Below, piece by piece: positions 1 to 6,483 of a DNA stretch of 24,687 nucleotides (position 1 is the stretch's first letter; each line of letters begins with the position of its first letter). The notes beneath the pieces were generated by a model. It saw nothing but the letters and a program-made list of their open reading frames with translations. It had not been told where the DNA came from and made no database searches. Made by a program: the position numbers and the translations under genes. The DNA comes from Selenomonas sp963544755 (lineage in GTDB: Bacteria; Bacillota; Negativicutes; Selenomonadales; Selenomonadaceae): assembly GCA_963544755.1 (NCBI GenBank), contig CAUUGH010000023.1:1-24687 (forward strand), read 5' to 3'.

Positions 1-139
1 TAAAATTACCACGGTAGAAAAGTCCTGTTTTTAGCTATTTTATGAAATTTTTTATCATATTTATATAATTTCCCTTTTTTATAAGCAGGGATTTTTTTCC
101 CTATATCGAATGTAACCTCAGAATGAGCAAAAACTGAAA

Positions 140-210
140 AATCGGTTCATTAACCGGAGGGGTAGTGCAAACGCAAGCGAATCAGGCGTAAGGCCGCATC
201 TCCCCGATTG
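140..210 (+). promoter_or_regulatory. Candidate structured 5' leader of the first MCP gene
   Basis: The 5' region just ahead of the ribosome-binding site can fold extensively. A 5-bp hairpin lies at 143-156 (CGGTT, loop CATT, AACCG). A long helix pairs GGGG at 159-162 with CCCC at 202-205 and continues, after weak internal pairs, with TGC/GCA at 166-168 and 196-198. That helix encloses GGC/GCC closing GTAAG at 185-195. An alternative 6-bp helix, 140-145 with 204-209, competes with both, so two-state switching is possible. It does not match the c-di-GMP-I or -II consensus I know, although those riboswitches often precede MCP genes. Regulation is inferred only; there are no homologues to test covariation here. 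Confidence 0.35.
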
Positions 211-227
211 TTTGAGGAGGAATTTTA

Positions 228-1076
228 ATGGCTCTGCCAGAAACCATCAAGACAAATGAAGACATAATGAACGCCTTTAAGGCTGCGCTGCCATATCTAA
301 ACGACGTAGTAGAAGCCGACATAGCCTCCGTTCTCTCTGACGGGAGAATATGCCTTGCTTATGTCCCTGCCAAAGGTTTTTCCCTTTCTGTAAATGTTGG
401 CGACTCCTTACTTGAGCATAAATCCATTCAAGATGCCATAAACAATAAGCGCACCTCGTTTGTCGATATGGATGCCTCAGTTGCCGGTGTTGCTATGCGA
501 ACAGTCTGCTCACCTATCTTCGGCATAAACGGCGAAGTAATCGGTGTCTTAGGTACCGGCTTTCGCCCTAGTGCTACAGAAACCGTCTTTGAAAATATCG
601 AGCGCATATCTGCCGCCGTACAAACGATCCACGCATCCGTCGAACAAGTTGCAGAAAGTGCCGACGAGTTGGCAAAATCGGGGCAAGAATCTGTTTCACA
701 AGCTACCATCTTACAAGAGCGCAACGCAGAAACGATCAAAGTCATTGACTTCATCAACGGCATTGCCCAACAAACGAACCTTCTTGGTCTAAACGCCGCT
801 ATTGAGGCAGCGCGTGCAGGTGAGCAGGGCAAGGGCTTTGCCGTCGTCGCAGACGAAGTCCGCAAGATGGCAGAGCAATCGCGAACAGCCACAGAAAAGA
901 TTCAATCTACACTTTCAGAAATGAACAAAGCCGTCTTTGAAATCTCTAAATCCATCGAATCTACAGGTGCCATCAGCGAAGAACAAGCTGCCTCCACCGA
1001 GGAAATCACAACAAGTCTAGCAAGAGTGCGCGACATCATAGAAAATTTGAAACGCTTTGTAAGCGAGCTTAAATAA
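228..1076 (+). CDS. Soluble methyl-accepting chemotaxis protein (first of a tandem pair)
   Basis: This is a 282-residue chemoreceptor with no hydrophobic membrane segment, so it should sit in the cytoplasm and signal to CheA/CheW. Residues 1-115 form a small sensor region of undetermined fold that ends in a PAS/Cache-like G-E-V-I-G-V-L-G strand. Residues ~120-282 are the MCP coiled-coil hairpin, with the tip around residues 183-205 (TNLLGLNAAIEAARAGE). About 12 heptads follow the tip, suggesting a short 24H-like class; that classification is an inference. There is no C-terminal CheR/CheB tether pentapeptide. The ATG is preceded by GAGGAGG at 214-220. Its paralogue lies 97 bp downstream on the same strand, and the flagellar/chemotaxis cluster lies further right on the other strand. 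The ligand is unknown. Confidence 0.9.
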   Translation: MALPETIKTNEDIMNAFKAALPYLNDVVEADIASVLSDGRICLAYVPAKGFSLSVNVGDSLLEHKSIQDAINNKRTSFVDMDASVAGVAMRTVCSPIFGINGEVIGVLGTGFRPSATETVFENIERISAAVQTIHASVEQVAESADELAKSGQESVSQATILQERNAETIKVIDFINGIAQQTNLLGLNAAIEAARAGEQGKGFAVVADEVRKMAEQSRTATEKIQSTLSEMNKAVFEISKSIESTGAISEEQAASTEEITTSLARVRDIIENLKRFVSELK

Positions 1077-1104
1077 GACAAAACTCTTGTTTTTCAGGGA
1101 AATG

Positions 1105-1124
1105 CTGAATTTATCAGTGGTTTC
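1105..1124 (+). repeat. 20-nt intergenic repeat, copy 1
   Basis: The sequence CTGAATTTATCAGTGGTTTC is present here, between the two MCP genes, and as an exact reverse complement at 6484-6503. Weaker similarity continues for about 14 nt beyond it (ATAC, then C/G, G, and AT). Both copies are intergenic and both point toward the start of a downstream gene. It may be a dispersed intergenic repeat or a shared control element. Confidence 0.55.
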
Positions 1125-1173
1125 TTAAATACCGAATGTAATACGCAAGACAGATTATAGGAGGAACATCCTT

Positions 1174-2028
1174 ATGGCACTGCCGGAAAATATTCAAACC
1201 AATGAACAGCTTATTGATGCTTTCAAATTGGTACTTCCCTATCTAAATCCCGTTTTACCAGAAGATACGCGACTAGTCATATCTTCGCCCGAAGTCATCC
1301 TTGATGTAGCACCGGCAAAACGCTTAAAAATCCAAAGTGCTCCCGGCGACTCCGTGCGTAATATACCGATGGTACAACAAGCATTTAACGAACGTCGCAA
1401 AACATCTTCCGCCCTTGATGCAAAAGTTTACGGAGTACCTGTCTATATCACGGCAGTACCCGTCATCGGTCCAAACGGCGATGTCCCCATCGTAATTTCT
1501 TCTAGTTATGAAATCAGTGATACACTAAATAAAATTTCCGAAAATATCGATCGCATAGCCAGCGCAGGAGATATAATCTACCAATCCATAGAACAAGTCG
1601 CCAACAGTGCGGGCGAACTCGCGCGCACAGGACAAGAGTCCGTTTCTCAAGCAGGCACACTCCAAGAACGCAACGCAGAAACGATCAAAGTCATTGACTT
1701 TATAAACGATATAGCTCAACAAACAAATCTTCTAGGACTAAACGCCGCCATCGAAGCAGCACGCGCCGGTGAACAAGGCAGAGGCTTTGCCGTCGTTGCA
1801 GAAGAAGTCAGAAAACTAGCCGAGCAATCGCGCACAGCCACAGAAAAAATCCAAGAAACCCTCTCCGACATGAATAAGTCCGTCACAGAAATCTCCAAAT
1901 CCATCGAATCTACAGGTGCCATCAGCGAAGAACAAGCCGCTTCCACCGAAGAAATTACCGCCAACATCTCACGCGTGCGCGACATCGTCGCCGAACTGCA
2001 AAGCTTTGTCAAAAGTCTAAAGCACTAA
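1174..2028 (+). CDS. Soluble methyl-accepting chemotaxis protein (second of a tandem pair)
   Basis: This 284-residue paralogue of the upstream gene has the same plan: an N-terminal MALPE-I-TNE start, a ~115-residue divergent sensor region, then a near-identical MCP signalling hairpin (tip LGLNAAIEAARAGEQGRGF). No transmembrane segment is seen, so it is a cytoplasmic receptor. The sensor halves have diverged far more than the signalling halves, which suggests the two receptors detect different cues but dock on the same CheA/CheW arrays. The ATG follows an AGGAGG at 1160-1165. The gene is followed directly by a strong hairpin terminator at 2037-2080. The intergenic gap to the first MCP carries a 20-nt repeat and a short motif also found upstream of the first MCP, so it may have its own promoter. 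Confidence 0.9.
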   Translation: MALPENIQTNEQLIDAFKLVLPYLNPVLPEDTRLVISSPEVILDVAPAKRLKIQSAPGDSVRNIPMVQQAFNERRKTSSALDAKVYGVPVYITAVPVIGPNGDVPIVISSSYEISDTLNKISENIDRIASAGDIIYQSIEQVANSAGELARTGQESVSQAGTLQERNAETIKVIDFINDIAQQTNLLGLNAAIEAARAGEQGRGFAVVAEEVRKLAEQSRTATEKIQETLSDMNKSVTEISKSIESTGAISEEQAASTEEITANISRVRDIVAELQSFVKSLKH

Positions 2029-2036
2029 AAAGCAAT

Positions 2037-2080
2037 AAAAAACGGCGCAGTGCCTCTAATGTCAGCACTGTGCCGTTTTT
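2037..2080. terminator. Bidirectional intrinsic terminator between convergent genes
   Basis: A GC-rich inverted repeat pairs 2043-2053 with 2065-2075 (11 bp including one G-T pair) around an 11-nt loop. It is flanked by AAAAAA on the left and TTTTT on the right, which extend the stem. It lies 8 bp after the stop of the second MCP gene and 72 bp from the stop of the convergent phosphoesterase gene, so it can end transcription from both sides. Confidence 0.9.
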
Positions 2081-2152
2081 ATGTGTATTTAGCAAATTTT
2101 TAACAACTCCCGGCGAATTATAAAACGATCCGAATAGGAGTATTTTCATTTG

Positions 2153-3430
2153 TCACTTCTTCAAAATCGCTTCATCGACAAGACTGCCATCGGGCAGGAA
2201 ACATTGAAAACACAAACTATCCTTTGAAGCAGTAAGCGTCATATAATTACCGCGCTCAGGCTGAACGAGCATTTTTTGATCAAAACGCTTATTTTGCGCC
2301 ACATCATAATAACAGTTGCCACAATTTCCCGTATCAATGTAAAAAGGCCCCTCCGAACTAGGTGCAAAATGCAATATATGCCCAAGCCGCCTATATGTAT
2401 GCTGATGCGCTGTCAAGACTACATCAGGGTGCAGCTCATCAAAAAGAGGCAAAAGCACGCGCCCCGTCGTACTGATATCGCCCGTTACAAGATCGTTTAA
2501 GTCAGGATAATCATACTCAATTATATCCTTATGCATTAAGACGATCTTCCATTTCTTGCCAGTTGCCGCCAAATCGCTACGCAGCCAATCGACTTGCTCT
2601 TCTAAAAGCCCCGATCGCAGCCGCTCGACTTCCTCCCACTGCGTATTGAGTACAGCAAAATGACAAGAGCCATAATCAAAAGAATAGTACCAACCAGAAA
2701 AACGCGAACTGTCATTTTGCGGTACTGGAAAATAGCCAAGCCACCCCCAAGGCAGACGACACTGCCAATTTAGATCATACACCTCATGGTTTCCCATCAA
2801 AGGCGCACATGGCATACGCGAGATAAGCCCCTCAGCCCCCTTGAACCACTGCCGCCATTGATATGCAGCTTCCCCATTATCCACCAGATCACCCATCATG
2901 ATAAAAAAATCAGCATCTTGATGCTGCGACGCTGCATTTTCTGCAACATTTCGCCATGTCTGATAACCGTCTGAACACTGTGAATCAGGAAAAATCAGTG
3001 CCTTAAACACATTATCTGATGCCGTATGCAAAGAAAACCACGAAGATGCTATATCACCTGTACGCAAACGATACATATATGAAGTTTCCGGCAAAAGCCC
3101 TGTCAAAAGTGCTTCATGAGAAAAAAACTTCTCGCCGCCGTCATTTAAGACCTTTTCACGCACCGCAAAAGAAGAAAACTCTCTTTCATCTGCCCTCTGC
3201 AAATCAACTGCCGCATCTATTTCACTTACTGTAGACTCCCAAGCAATCTTTCGCGAAGTACGGCTATCTTCCGTGATAATCTGACGCACAAAAAACGCCT
3301 CTAACCTATCGGCAGCAAATGCTTTTTCCCAAGAGTTTAGAAAAAAGCTGCTAAGTCCTAGAGCCATAAACACTTTCGACGATATATGCAAAAAACTGCG
3401 CCGTGAAAGCTGCGGCAAATCAGAAAGCAT
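2153..3430 (-). CDS. Tat-exported purple-acid-phosphatase-like metallophosphoesterase
   Basis: This is a 425-residue calcineurin-like phosphoesterase, likely acting outside the cytoplasmic membrane on phosphate esters. The N-terminus carries a twin-arginine signal (LSRRSFL at residues ~8-14), a hydrophobic stretch and a likely cleavage site near AFA-AD. Next is a ~100-residue fibronectin-III-like domain typical of purple acid phosphatases. The metallophosphatase core carries the metal-ligand motifs in order: PDSQ, GDLVDNG, GNHE, LMHKD and TAHQHTYRR. I chose the ATG at 3430 because GGGAG sits 8 nt upstream. The reading frame stays open 16 codons further (to 3478), but that longer start would bury the Tat motif and has no good binding site. 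The gene lies 77 bp downstream of cbiK and could be cotranscribed. Its substrate cannot be told. Confidence 0.88.
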   Translation of the reverse strand: MLSDLPQLSRRSFLHISSKVFMALGLSSFFLNSWEKAFAADRLEAFFVRQIITEDSRTSRKIAWESTVSEIDAAVDLQRADEREFSSFAVREKVLNDGGEKFFSHEALLTGLLPETSYMYRLRTGDIASSWFSLHTASDNVFKALIFPDSQCSDGYQTWRNVAENAASQHQDADFFIMMGDLVDNGEAAYQWRQWFKGAEGLISRMPCAPLMGNHEVYDLNWQCRLPWGWLGYFPVPQNDSSRFSGWYYSFDYGSCHFAVLNTQWEEVERLRSGLLEEQVDWLRSDLAATGKKWKIVLMHKDIIEYDYPDLNDLVTGDISTTGRVLLPLFDELHPDVVLTAHQHTYRRLGHILHFAPSSEGPFYIDTGNCGNCYYDVAQNKRFDQKMLVQPERGNYMTLTASKDSLCFQCFLPDGSLVDEAILKK

Positions 3431-3507
3431 GGTAGTATCTCCCTGTAAAAAATACAATAAAAAACGCAGATAACACAAAGCCTGTCAAACGATGCAGAGA
3501 TTTCACT

Positions 3508-4452
3508 CTAACTTTCATCACACAAGGCTTCATAGGCGTCCTTTATATGTCTGGCAAAAATCTTACGTATGGCAGCGTTTTCACCGATACCGCGAAGAAT
3601 AGTCTGCACAGAAAAACCTTCCTGCTCTAAAATAGATTTGTGCGAATCCGGCTCTTTACCTGCCATATCATTCGTCGCATGATCGCCTGCCACAAACATC
3701 AGCGGCACAAGCGTAACCTTTTTAATATTTGCCGCTTGCAGCTTTGGCAAAACATCATCTAAATGCGGCCTTCCTTCAACGCTATAGATATATACACTTT
3801 GATATCCCATCTGTGACAAACGATCCTGCATCACAGCATAATAAGCATTTGCCGGATGCGGCGAACCATGCGCCATGAGCAGCACCGCTTCATCTGCTGC
3901 ACAAGACGGCAATTCATCTGCCACGGCGGCCATAACATCTGCAACATCATCACGCTTTTGCTCCTGCCCCTGCCAATACATTAGCGGCGTACCGAGCGTC
4001 ATTTTGCTAAACCAACCTTGACATTCATAAAAAACTGCTCTCTTATAATCATACTCAATACCAGGAATGATGTCGAGCGACACCATCGCCACGCGTGTAT
4101 ATCCCTCTTCTTTTAGCTGTTGCAAAGCTTCTTCGGGCGTTAGATAAGAAATCCCCTCATTTTTTTTCACACGCTTTATGACAATATGTGAAGTAAAAGA
4201 AAGCATAACCTTTACATTTGGATATGCCTGCTCTACCTCTTTTACCACAACATCAATCGTCTTTGCACGCGTTTCTTTAAACGTCGTACCAAAGCACGCA
4301 ATGAGAATGGCATCACGCTCTTTACCTACAGTAAGCGTCATACCTTCTGAAACAAGTACACCTAGGCTTGCTGCCAGCTTCAAAGCTGTCCCGGCTGTTT
4401 TAACTCCCTCGTGGAGTTTATAGCCTATATGCCTATGAAATCTTTCATCCAT
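3508..4452 (-). CDS. cbiK: Sirohydrochlorin cobaltochelatase (CbiK type)
   Basis: This is a class II chelatase that inserts Co2+ into sirohydrochlorin or precorrin-2 in anaerobic cobalamin synthesis. The core starts at DAILIACFGTTF (about residue 47). Both expected catalytic histidine motifs are present: MAHGSPHPAN in the middle and FVAGDHATNDMAG near the C-terminus. The ATG at 4452 is chosen because AAGGAG lies 9 nt upstream; open frame continues to 4512 but without a better site. The resulting 314-residue protein has ~46 residues ahead of the usual CbiK start, including a mildly hydrophobic patch (TALKLAASLGVLV). This is not a clear signal peptide, unlike the periplasmic CbiK of Desulfovibrio. 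No other cobalamin gene is in the window. Ni or Fe insertion is possible in related enzymes. Confidence 0.9.
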   Translation of the reverse strand: MDERFHRHIGYKLHEGVKTAGTALKLAASLGVLVSEGMTLTVGKERDAILIACFGTTFKETRAKTIDVVVKEVEQAYPNVKVMLSFTSHIVIKRVKKNEGISYLTPEEALQQLKEEGYTRVAMVSLDIIPGIEYDYKRAVFYECQGWFSKMTLGTPLMYWQGQEQKRDDVADVMAAVADELPSCAADEAVLLMAHGSPHPANAYYAVMQDRLSQMGYQSVYIYSVEGRPHLDDVLPKLQAANIKKVTLVPLMFVAGDHATNDMAGKEPDSHKSILEQEGFSVQTILRGIGENAAIRKIFARHIKDAYEALCDES

Positions 4453-4505
4453 CCTAATCATCTCCTTAGTTAAGGCACAAAACAAAATTCTATTTTGATA
4501 AATCC

Positions 4506-4534
4506 TTGACAAAGCGCACAGCGTCCTTTATAAT
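4506..4534 (+). promoter_or_regulatory. Consensus sigma-70/A promoter of the tRNA pair
   Basis: A perfect TTGACA (-35, 4506-4511) is separated by 17 bp from a perfect TATAAT (-10, 4529-4534), 39 bp before the first tRNA base. Such an ideal promoter fits constitutive stable-RNA expression. Confidence 0.85.
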
Positions 4535-4573
4535 TTCCTTGTTGCAGTATTATATATGCTGTATCGGCGTTTT

Positions 4574-4650
4574 CGGGGCATGGCTCAGTTTGGTAGAGCA
4601 CCTGGCTTGGGACCAGGGGGTCGCAGGTTCAAATCCTGCTGCTCCGACCA
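4574..4650 (+). tRNA. tRNA-Pro (anticodon TGG)
   Basis: This 77-nt tRNA folds fully. The acceptor stem pairs CGGGGCA with TGCTCCG (one G-T). The anticodon stem is CCTGG/CCAGG with loop CTTGGGA and anticodon TGG at 4608-4610. The T-arm carries GTTCAAAT, and the 3' CCA is encoded. It reads CCA and, by wobble, other proline codons. It is the first gene of a two-tRNA transcript. Confidence 0.97.
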
Positions 4651-4652
4651 TC

Positions 4653-4729
4653 GCGTCAGTAGCTCAGTTGGATAGAGCAACGGCCTTCTAAGCCGTAGGT
4701 CGGGGGTTCAAATCCCTCCTGTCGCACCA
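4653..4729 (+). tRNA. tRNA-Arg (anticodon TCT)
   Basis: This 77-nt tRNA lies two bases after the CCA of tRNA-Pro. The anticodon stem is ACGGC/GCCGT with loop CTTCTAA and anticodon TCT at 4687-4689, reading AGA and AGG. D-arm, T-arm and encoded CCA are normal. The acceptor stem GCGTCAG pairs with CTGTCGC except at pair 4:69, where T4656 faces T4722. This U-U mismatch is unusual, since many bacterial homologues have CTGACGC there. Confidence 0.95.
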
Positions 4730-4738
4730 AAATACTGT

Positions 4739-4770
4739 GGGGTTTGGCATTTTTGTCAGACCCCTTTTTT
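4739..4770 (+). terminator. Intrinsic terminator of the tRNA transcript
   Basis: A 10-bp stem pairs 4739-4748 with 4755-4764 (GGGGTTTGGC with GTCAGACCCC, two G-T pairs) around a 6-nt loop, followed by a run of six T. It lies 9 bp after the tRNA-Arg CCA and overlaps the last two bases of the convergent minus-strand gene. The minus-strand side has no T run after the stem, so it is probably one-directional. Confidence 0.9.
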
Positions 4771-5779
4771 ATTTTGAAGGGTTAGCTTTATCTTTTACTG
4801 CCTGTAGCCGTTTTTCCATGTGACGCATGAGCTCAACGGCACTAACTCCTACGCCTAAGCGCTGTGATATTTCCTCCACACTAAGACCTTGACGCAAGAA
4901 AGCGCGTATCTGCTCTTGTTGACGATTCAAAAGCAAGTCTGCCGATACAGCACGCGCTTCTTCTATTTCTTCTTTATCAGGAGAATGTAGCACGTCTTCT
5001 TCAAAGAGATCCTCTTTTCCAACATATTCATCCACCGTCTCTTTCTCGACCATGTCTTCAGTTCCTAACTCATCTCCTGCGTAGGCAACATCTTCTGCAT
5101 AGTCATATCCCTCACCTGTTATTTCTTCATCTGCCGCAACATCCATCTTTACAGATGTCGACATCGAAGCAACCTGTATTTTTTCACTCTGTCTAGCTTT
5201 TACATTGGTCATCTGATGCTCATAAGCGGTCGCTTCTTGCATACCTTTTTCAGGAGTAAGCTGTAAATTGATCGAACTGCCAACAGCAATTCCTGCCATC
5301 TGCTCCATCAATGCCGCTTGAAAACTTGTACCATCTTCTGTCCGTGAATGTGCTACAGATTGTACAGGCTGCTGTGCCTTCATGGACGTTACTTGCTGTG
5401 TATTTGTTGGTGGCGGTGCAGCTTTGACAGGCACTACAGTATTTTGAGTCGGCTGCGCCTTAGCAAGCGACATATGCTGCGGCAAAACGCCCAACTGTGC
5501 GCCGTAGACTTTTTCCCATTCTGCCAACGCAGCAAGACGCTCATCAAGTGCTGCTTTCTGCACATTTACCTCAGCCAAAAGACGTTCCAAACGCTCAACA
5601 TGAATCTGCATCCTACCAATTACAGCATCTCCAGAGCGCTCAATTTCGTAACGTAAACGATTAGCAGAAACCTCAACGGACTCTTGCGCTTTACCTTTTC
5701 CCCTATGCAAAAGCCAGCGCATGACAATGACAAGCACCACCCCTAAAAAGATCAATGCACCAAAAATTTCCGTGATCAC
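4769..5779 (-). CDS. Membrane-anchored coiled-coil protein with C-terminal HTH-like segment (SwrB/DUF6115-like architecture)
   Basis: This 336-residue protein has one N-terminal membrane segment (residues ~5-25) and a basic RGKGK stop. A coiled coil follows (~35-90), then a long low-complexity, acidic middle. The C-terminal ~40 residues (LSVEEISQRLGVGVSAVEL) look like a helix-turn-helix. This layout resembles SwrB (YlxL) of Bacillus subtilis, encoded after sigD and promoting flagellar basal-body activation, but it is twice as long. The assignment rests on architecture and position and is tentative. The start codon is GTG, with AGGAG 11 nt upstream. A possible promoter lies at 5915-5943, just after a hairpin that may end the main operon, so the gene may be transcribed separately. 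Confidence 0.6.
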   Translation of the reverse strand: MITEIFGALIFLGVVLVIVMRWLLHRGKGKAQESVEVSANRLRYEIERSGDAVIGRMQIHVERLERLLAEVNVQKAALDERLAALAEWEKVYGAQLGVLPQHMSLAKAQPTQNTVVPVKAAPPPTNTQQVTSMKAQQPVQSVAHSRTEDGTSFQAALMEQMAGIAVGSSINLQLTPEKGMQEATAYEHQMTNVKARQSEKIQVASMSTSVKMDVAADEEITGEGYDYAEDVAYAGDELGTEDMVEKETVDEYVGKEDLFEEDVLHSPDKEEIEEARAVSADLLLNRQQEQIRAFLRQGLSVEEISQRLGVGVSAVELMRHMEKRLQAVKDKANPSK

Positions 5780-5914
5780 TTCTTACAGCTCTCCTATCTT
5801 AAAAATACAGCCTCGTTAGAAATCACCCTAAAAATCACTAAAGATAAAATCTCGCTTTCTTAACAGACATTTTGCTTTCTATCTACAGCAACCAATATTC
5901 TGCATCGTATTGCT

Positions 5915-5943
5915 ATTCTAATTGTTTACCTAAAAAACAACAA
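5915..5943 (-). promoter_or_regulatory. Possible sigma-A-type promoter for the membrane-anchored protein
   Basis: Read on the minus strand, TTGTTG (5943-5938) is 17 bp from TAGAAT (5920-5915), about 135 bp ahead of the GTG start. It matches the consensus in 4 of 6 and 5 of 6 positions, which can occur by chance in AT-rich DNA. Its position between a hairpin and the gene makes it plausible. The rest of 5780-5992 shows nothing else clear. Confidence 0.3.
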
Positions 5944-5992
5944 CCTCCACCAATCTGACAAATATCATGCAAATAGTATTCCCTTAGAAATA

Positions 5993-6030
5993 GGGCTGTC
6001 GCATAAGCCTGATTGACTATGCGGCAGCCC
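5993..6030 (-). terminator. Long hairpin after the small basic protein gene; probable end of main flagellar transcript
   Basis: A 13-bp stem pairs 5993-6005 (GGGCTGTCGCATA) with 6018-6030 (TATGCGGCAGCCC), with one G-T pair and a 12-nt loop. It lies 16 bp beyond the stop of the gene ending at 6047. On the minus strand the following bases are only moderately T-rich (TATTTCT), so it is a weak intrinsic terminator, an RNA 3' end stabiliser, or a dispersed palindromic repeat. Confidence 0.55.
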
Positions 6031-6046
6031 CTTGATATTCAAAATT

Positions 6047-6391
6047 TTATAGCGATATATCAATATTGCGCCCACGGAACGTATCAACTGCGAGCCTTTC
6101 TGTCAGCACTTCTTCATCGTCAACTTCGGTATGCCGATTATTTTTTGAGCCGCGCCTACCACGCCCCTGCTTCCTGCGATGCTCAGGATCATCTTTGATG
6201 CGTTCCTCCTCAGCTTGATCCTTCTTCCTTACCTGTGTCTGCTTCAGCACCATTTCCTGCTTATCACGCACAGCCTGAAAATCCTGCTGCAGTGCCGACT
6301 GCTGGTTCATATTGTGCTGCACCTGCGTCGCTTCGGATGTTCGCGGTACGATTGCCTGCAAACTCATCGGGGTTACATCCATACGTCCCAC
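6047..6391 (-). CDS. Small highly charged protein of the flagellar operon, function unknown
   Basis: I do not recognise this 114-residue protein. It has no membrane segment. The N-terminal half (LQAIVPRTSEATQVQHN onward) is predicted helical and rich in Gln. The middle is strongly charged with a basic patch (RRKQGRGRRGSK, residues ~72-83). The C-terminus ends in a short mixed segment (AVDTFRGRNIDISL). It lies 185 bp downstream of the FapA-like gene on the same strand and is followed by a hairpin, so it is probably the last gene of the main flagellar transcript. The start is uncertain: GTG at 6391 has AAAGG very close upstream, and ATG at 6382 is an alternative. The basic patch could bind nucleic acid or acidic partners, but nothing proves this. 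Confidence 0.6.
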   Translation of the reverse strand: MGRMDVTPMSLQAIVPRTSEATQVQHNMNQQSALQQDFQAVRDKQEMVLKQTQVRKKDQAEEERIKDDPEHRRKQGRGRRGSKNNRHTEVDDEEVLTERLAVDTFRGRNIDISL

Positions 6392-6437
6392 TCATCCTTT
6401 CCAAACAATTCTAAATAAACTCTCAGAACATATTTTC

Positions 6438-6457
6438 AGCTACCTTGCAAGGCAGCT
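6438..6457. repeat. 20-bp near-perfect palindrome in the fapA downstream gap
   Basis: The sequence AGCTACCTTGCAAGGCAGCT is an inverted repeat with a single mismatched pair (A6442 against C6453) and no loop. It lies 27 bp from the 20-nt repeat copy at 6484-6503, in the 185-bp gap between the FapA-like gene and the small basic protein. It could be a protein-binding site or part of an intergenic repeat element. Confidence 0.4.
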
Positions 6458-6483
6458 TGACATGATTTCAATACCGTATCTAG

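Noticed and set aside
64..69. TATAAT as a promoter of the first MCP
   Set aside because: No acceptable -35 lies at 16-18 bp upstream; kept only as a possibility.
87..102. AGGG-ATTTTTTT-CCCT hairpin
   Set aside because: The stem has only 4 bp and no T run follows it; it is probably chance in AT-rich DNA and not a terminator.
140..210. c-di-GMP-I (GEMM) riboswitch
   Set aside because: The sequence lacks the conserved GGGCAAACC, GGGACGCAAAGCC and GGCCUAAA-type core segments, so I did not assign the class despite the suggestive position before an MCP.
428..892. 154-codon open frame on the minus strand
   Set aside because: It is antisense to the first MCP; the Ala/Ser/Cys-rich product is a shadow of the MCP hairpin codons. 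A similar shadow occurs in the second MCP at 1716-2012.
3437..3505. TTGACA on the minus strand as a separate promoter for the phosphoesterase
   Set aside because: No -10-like hexamer lies at proper spacing; cotranscription with cbiK is simpler.
4506..4691. 61-codon open frame on the plus strand
   Set aside because: It runs through the tRNA promoter and both tRNA genes; it is not a protein gene.
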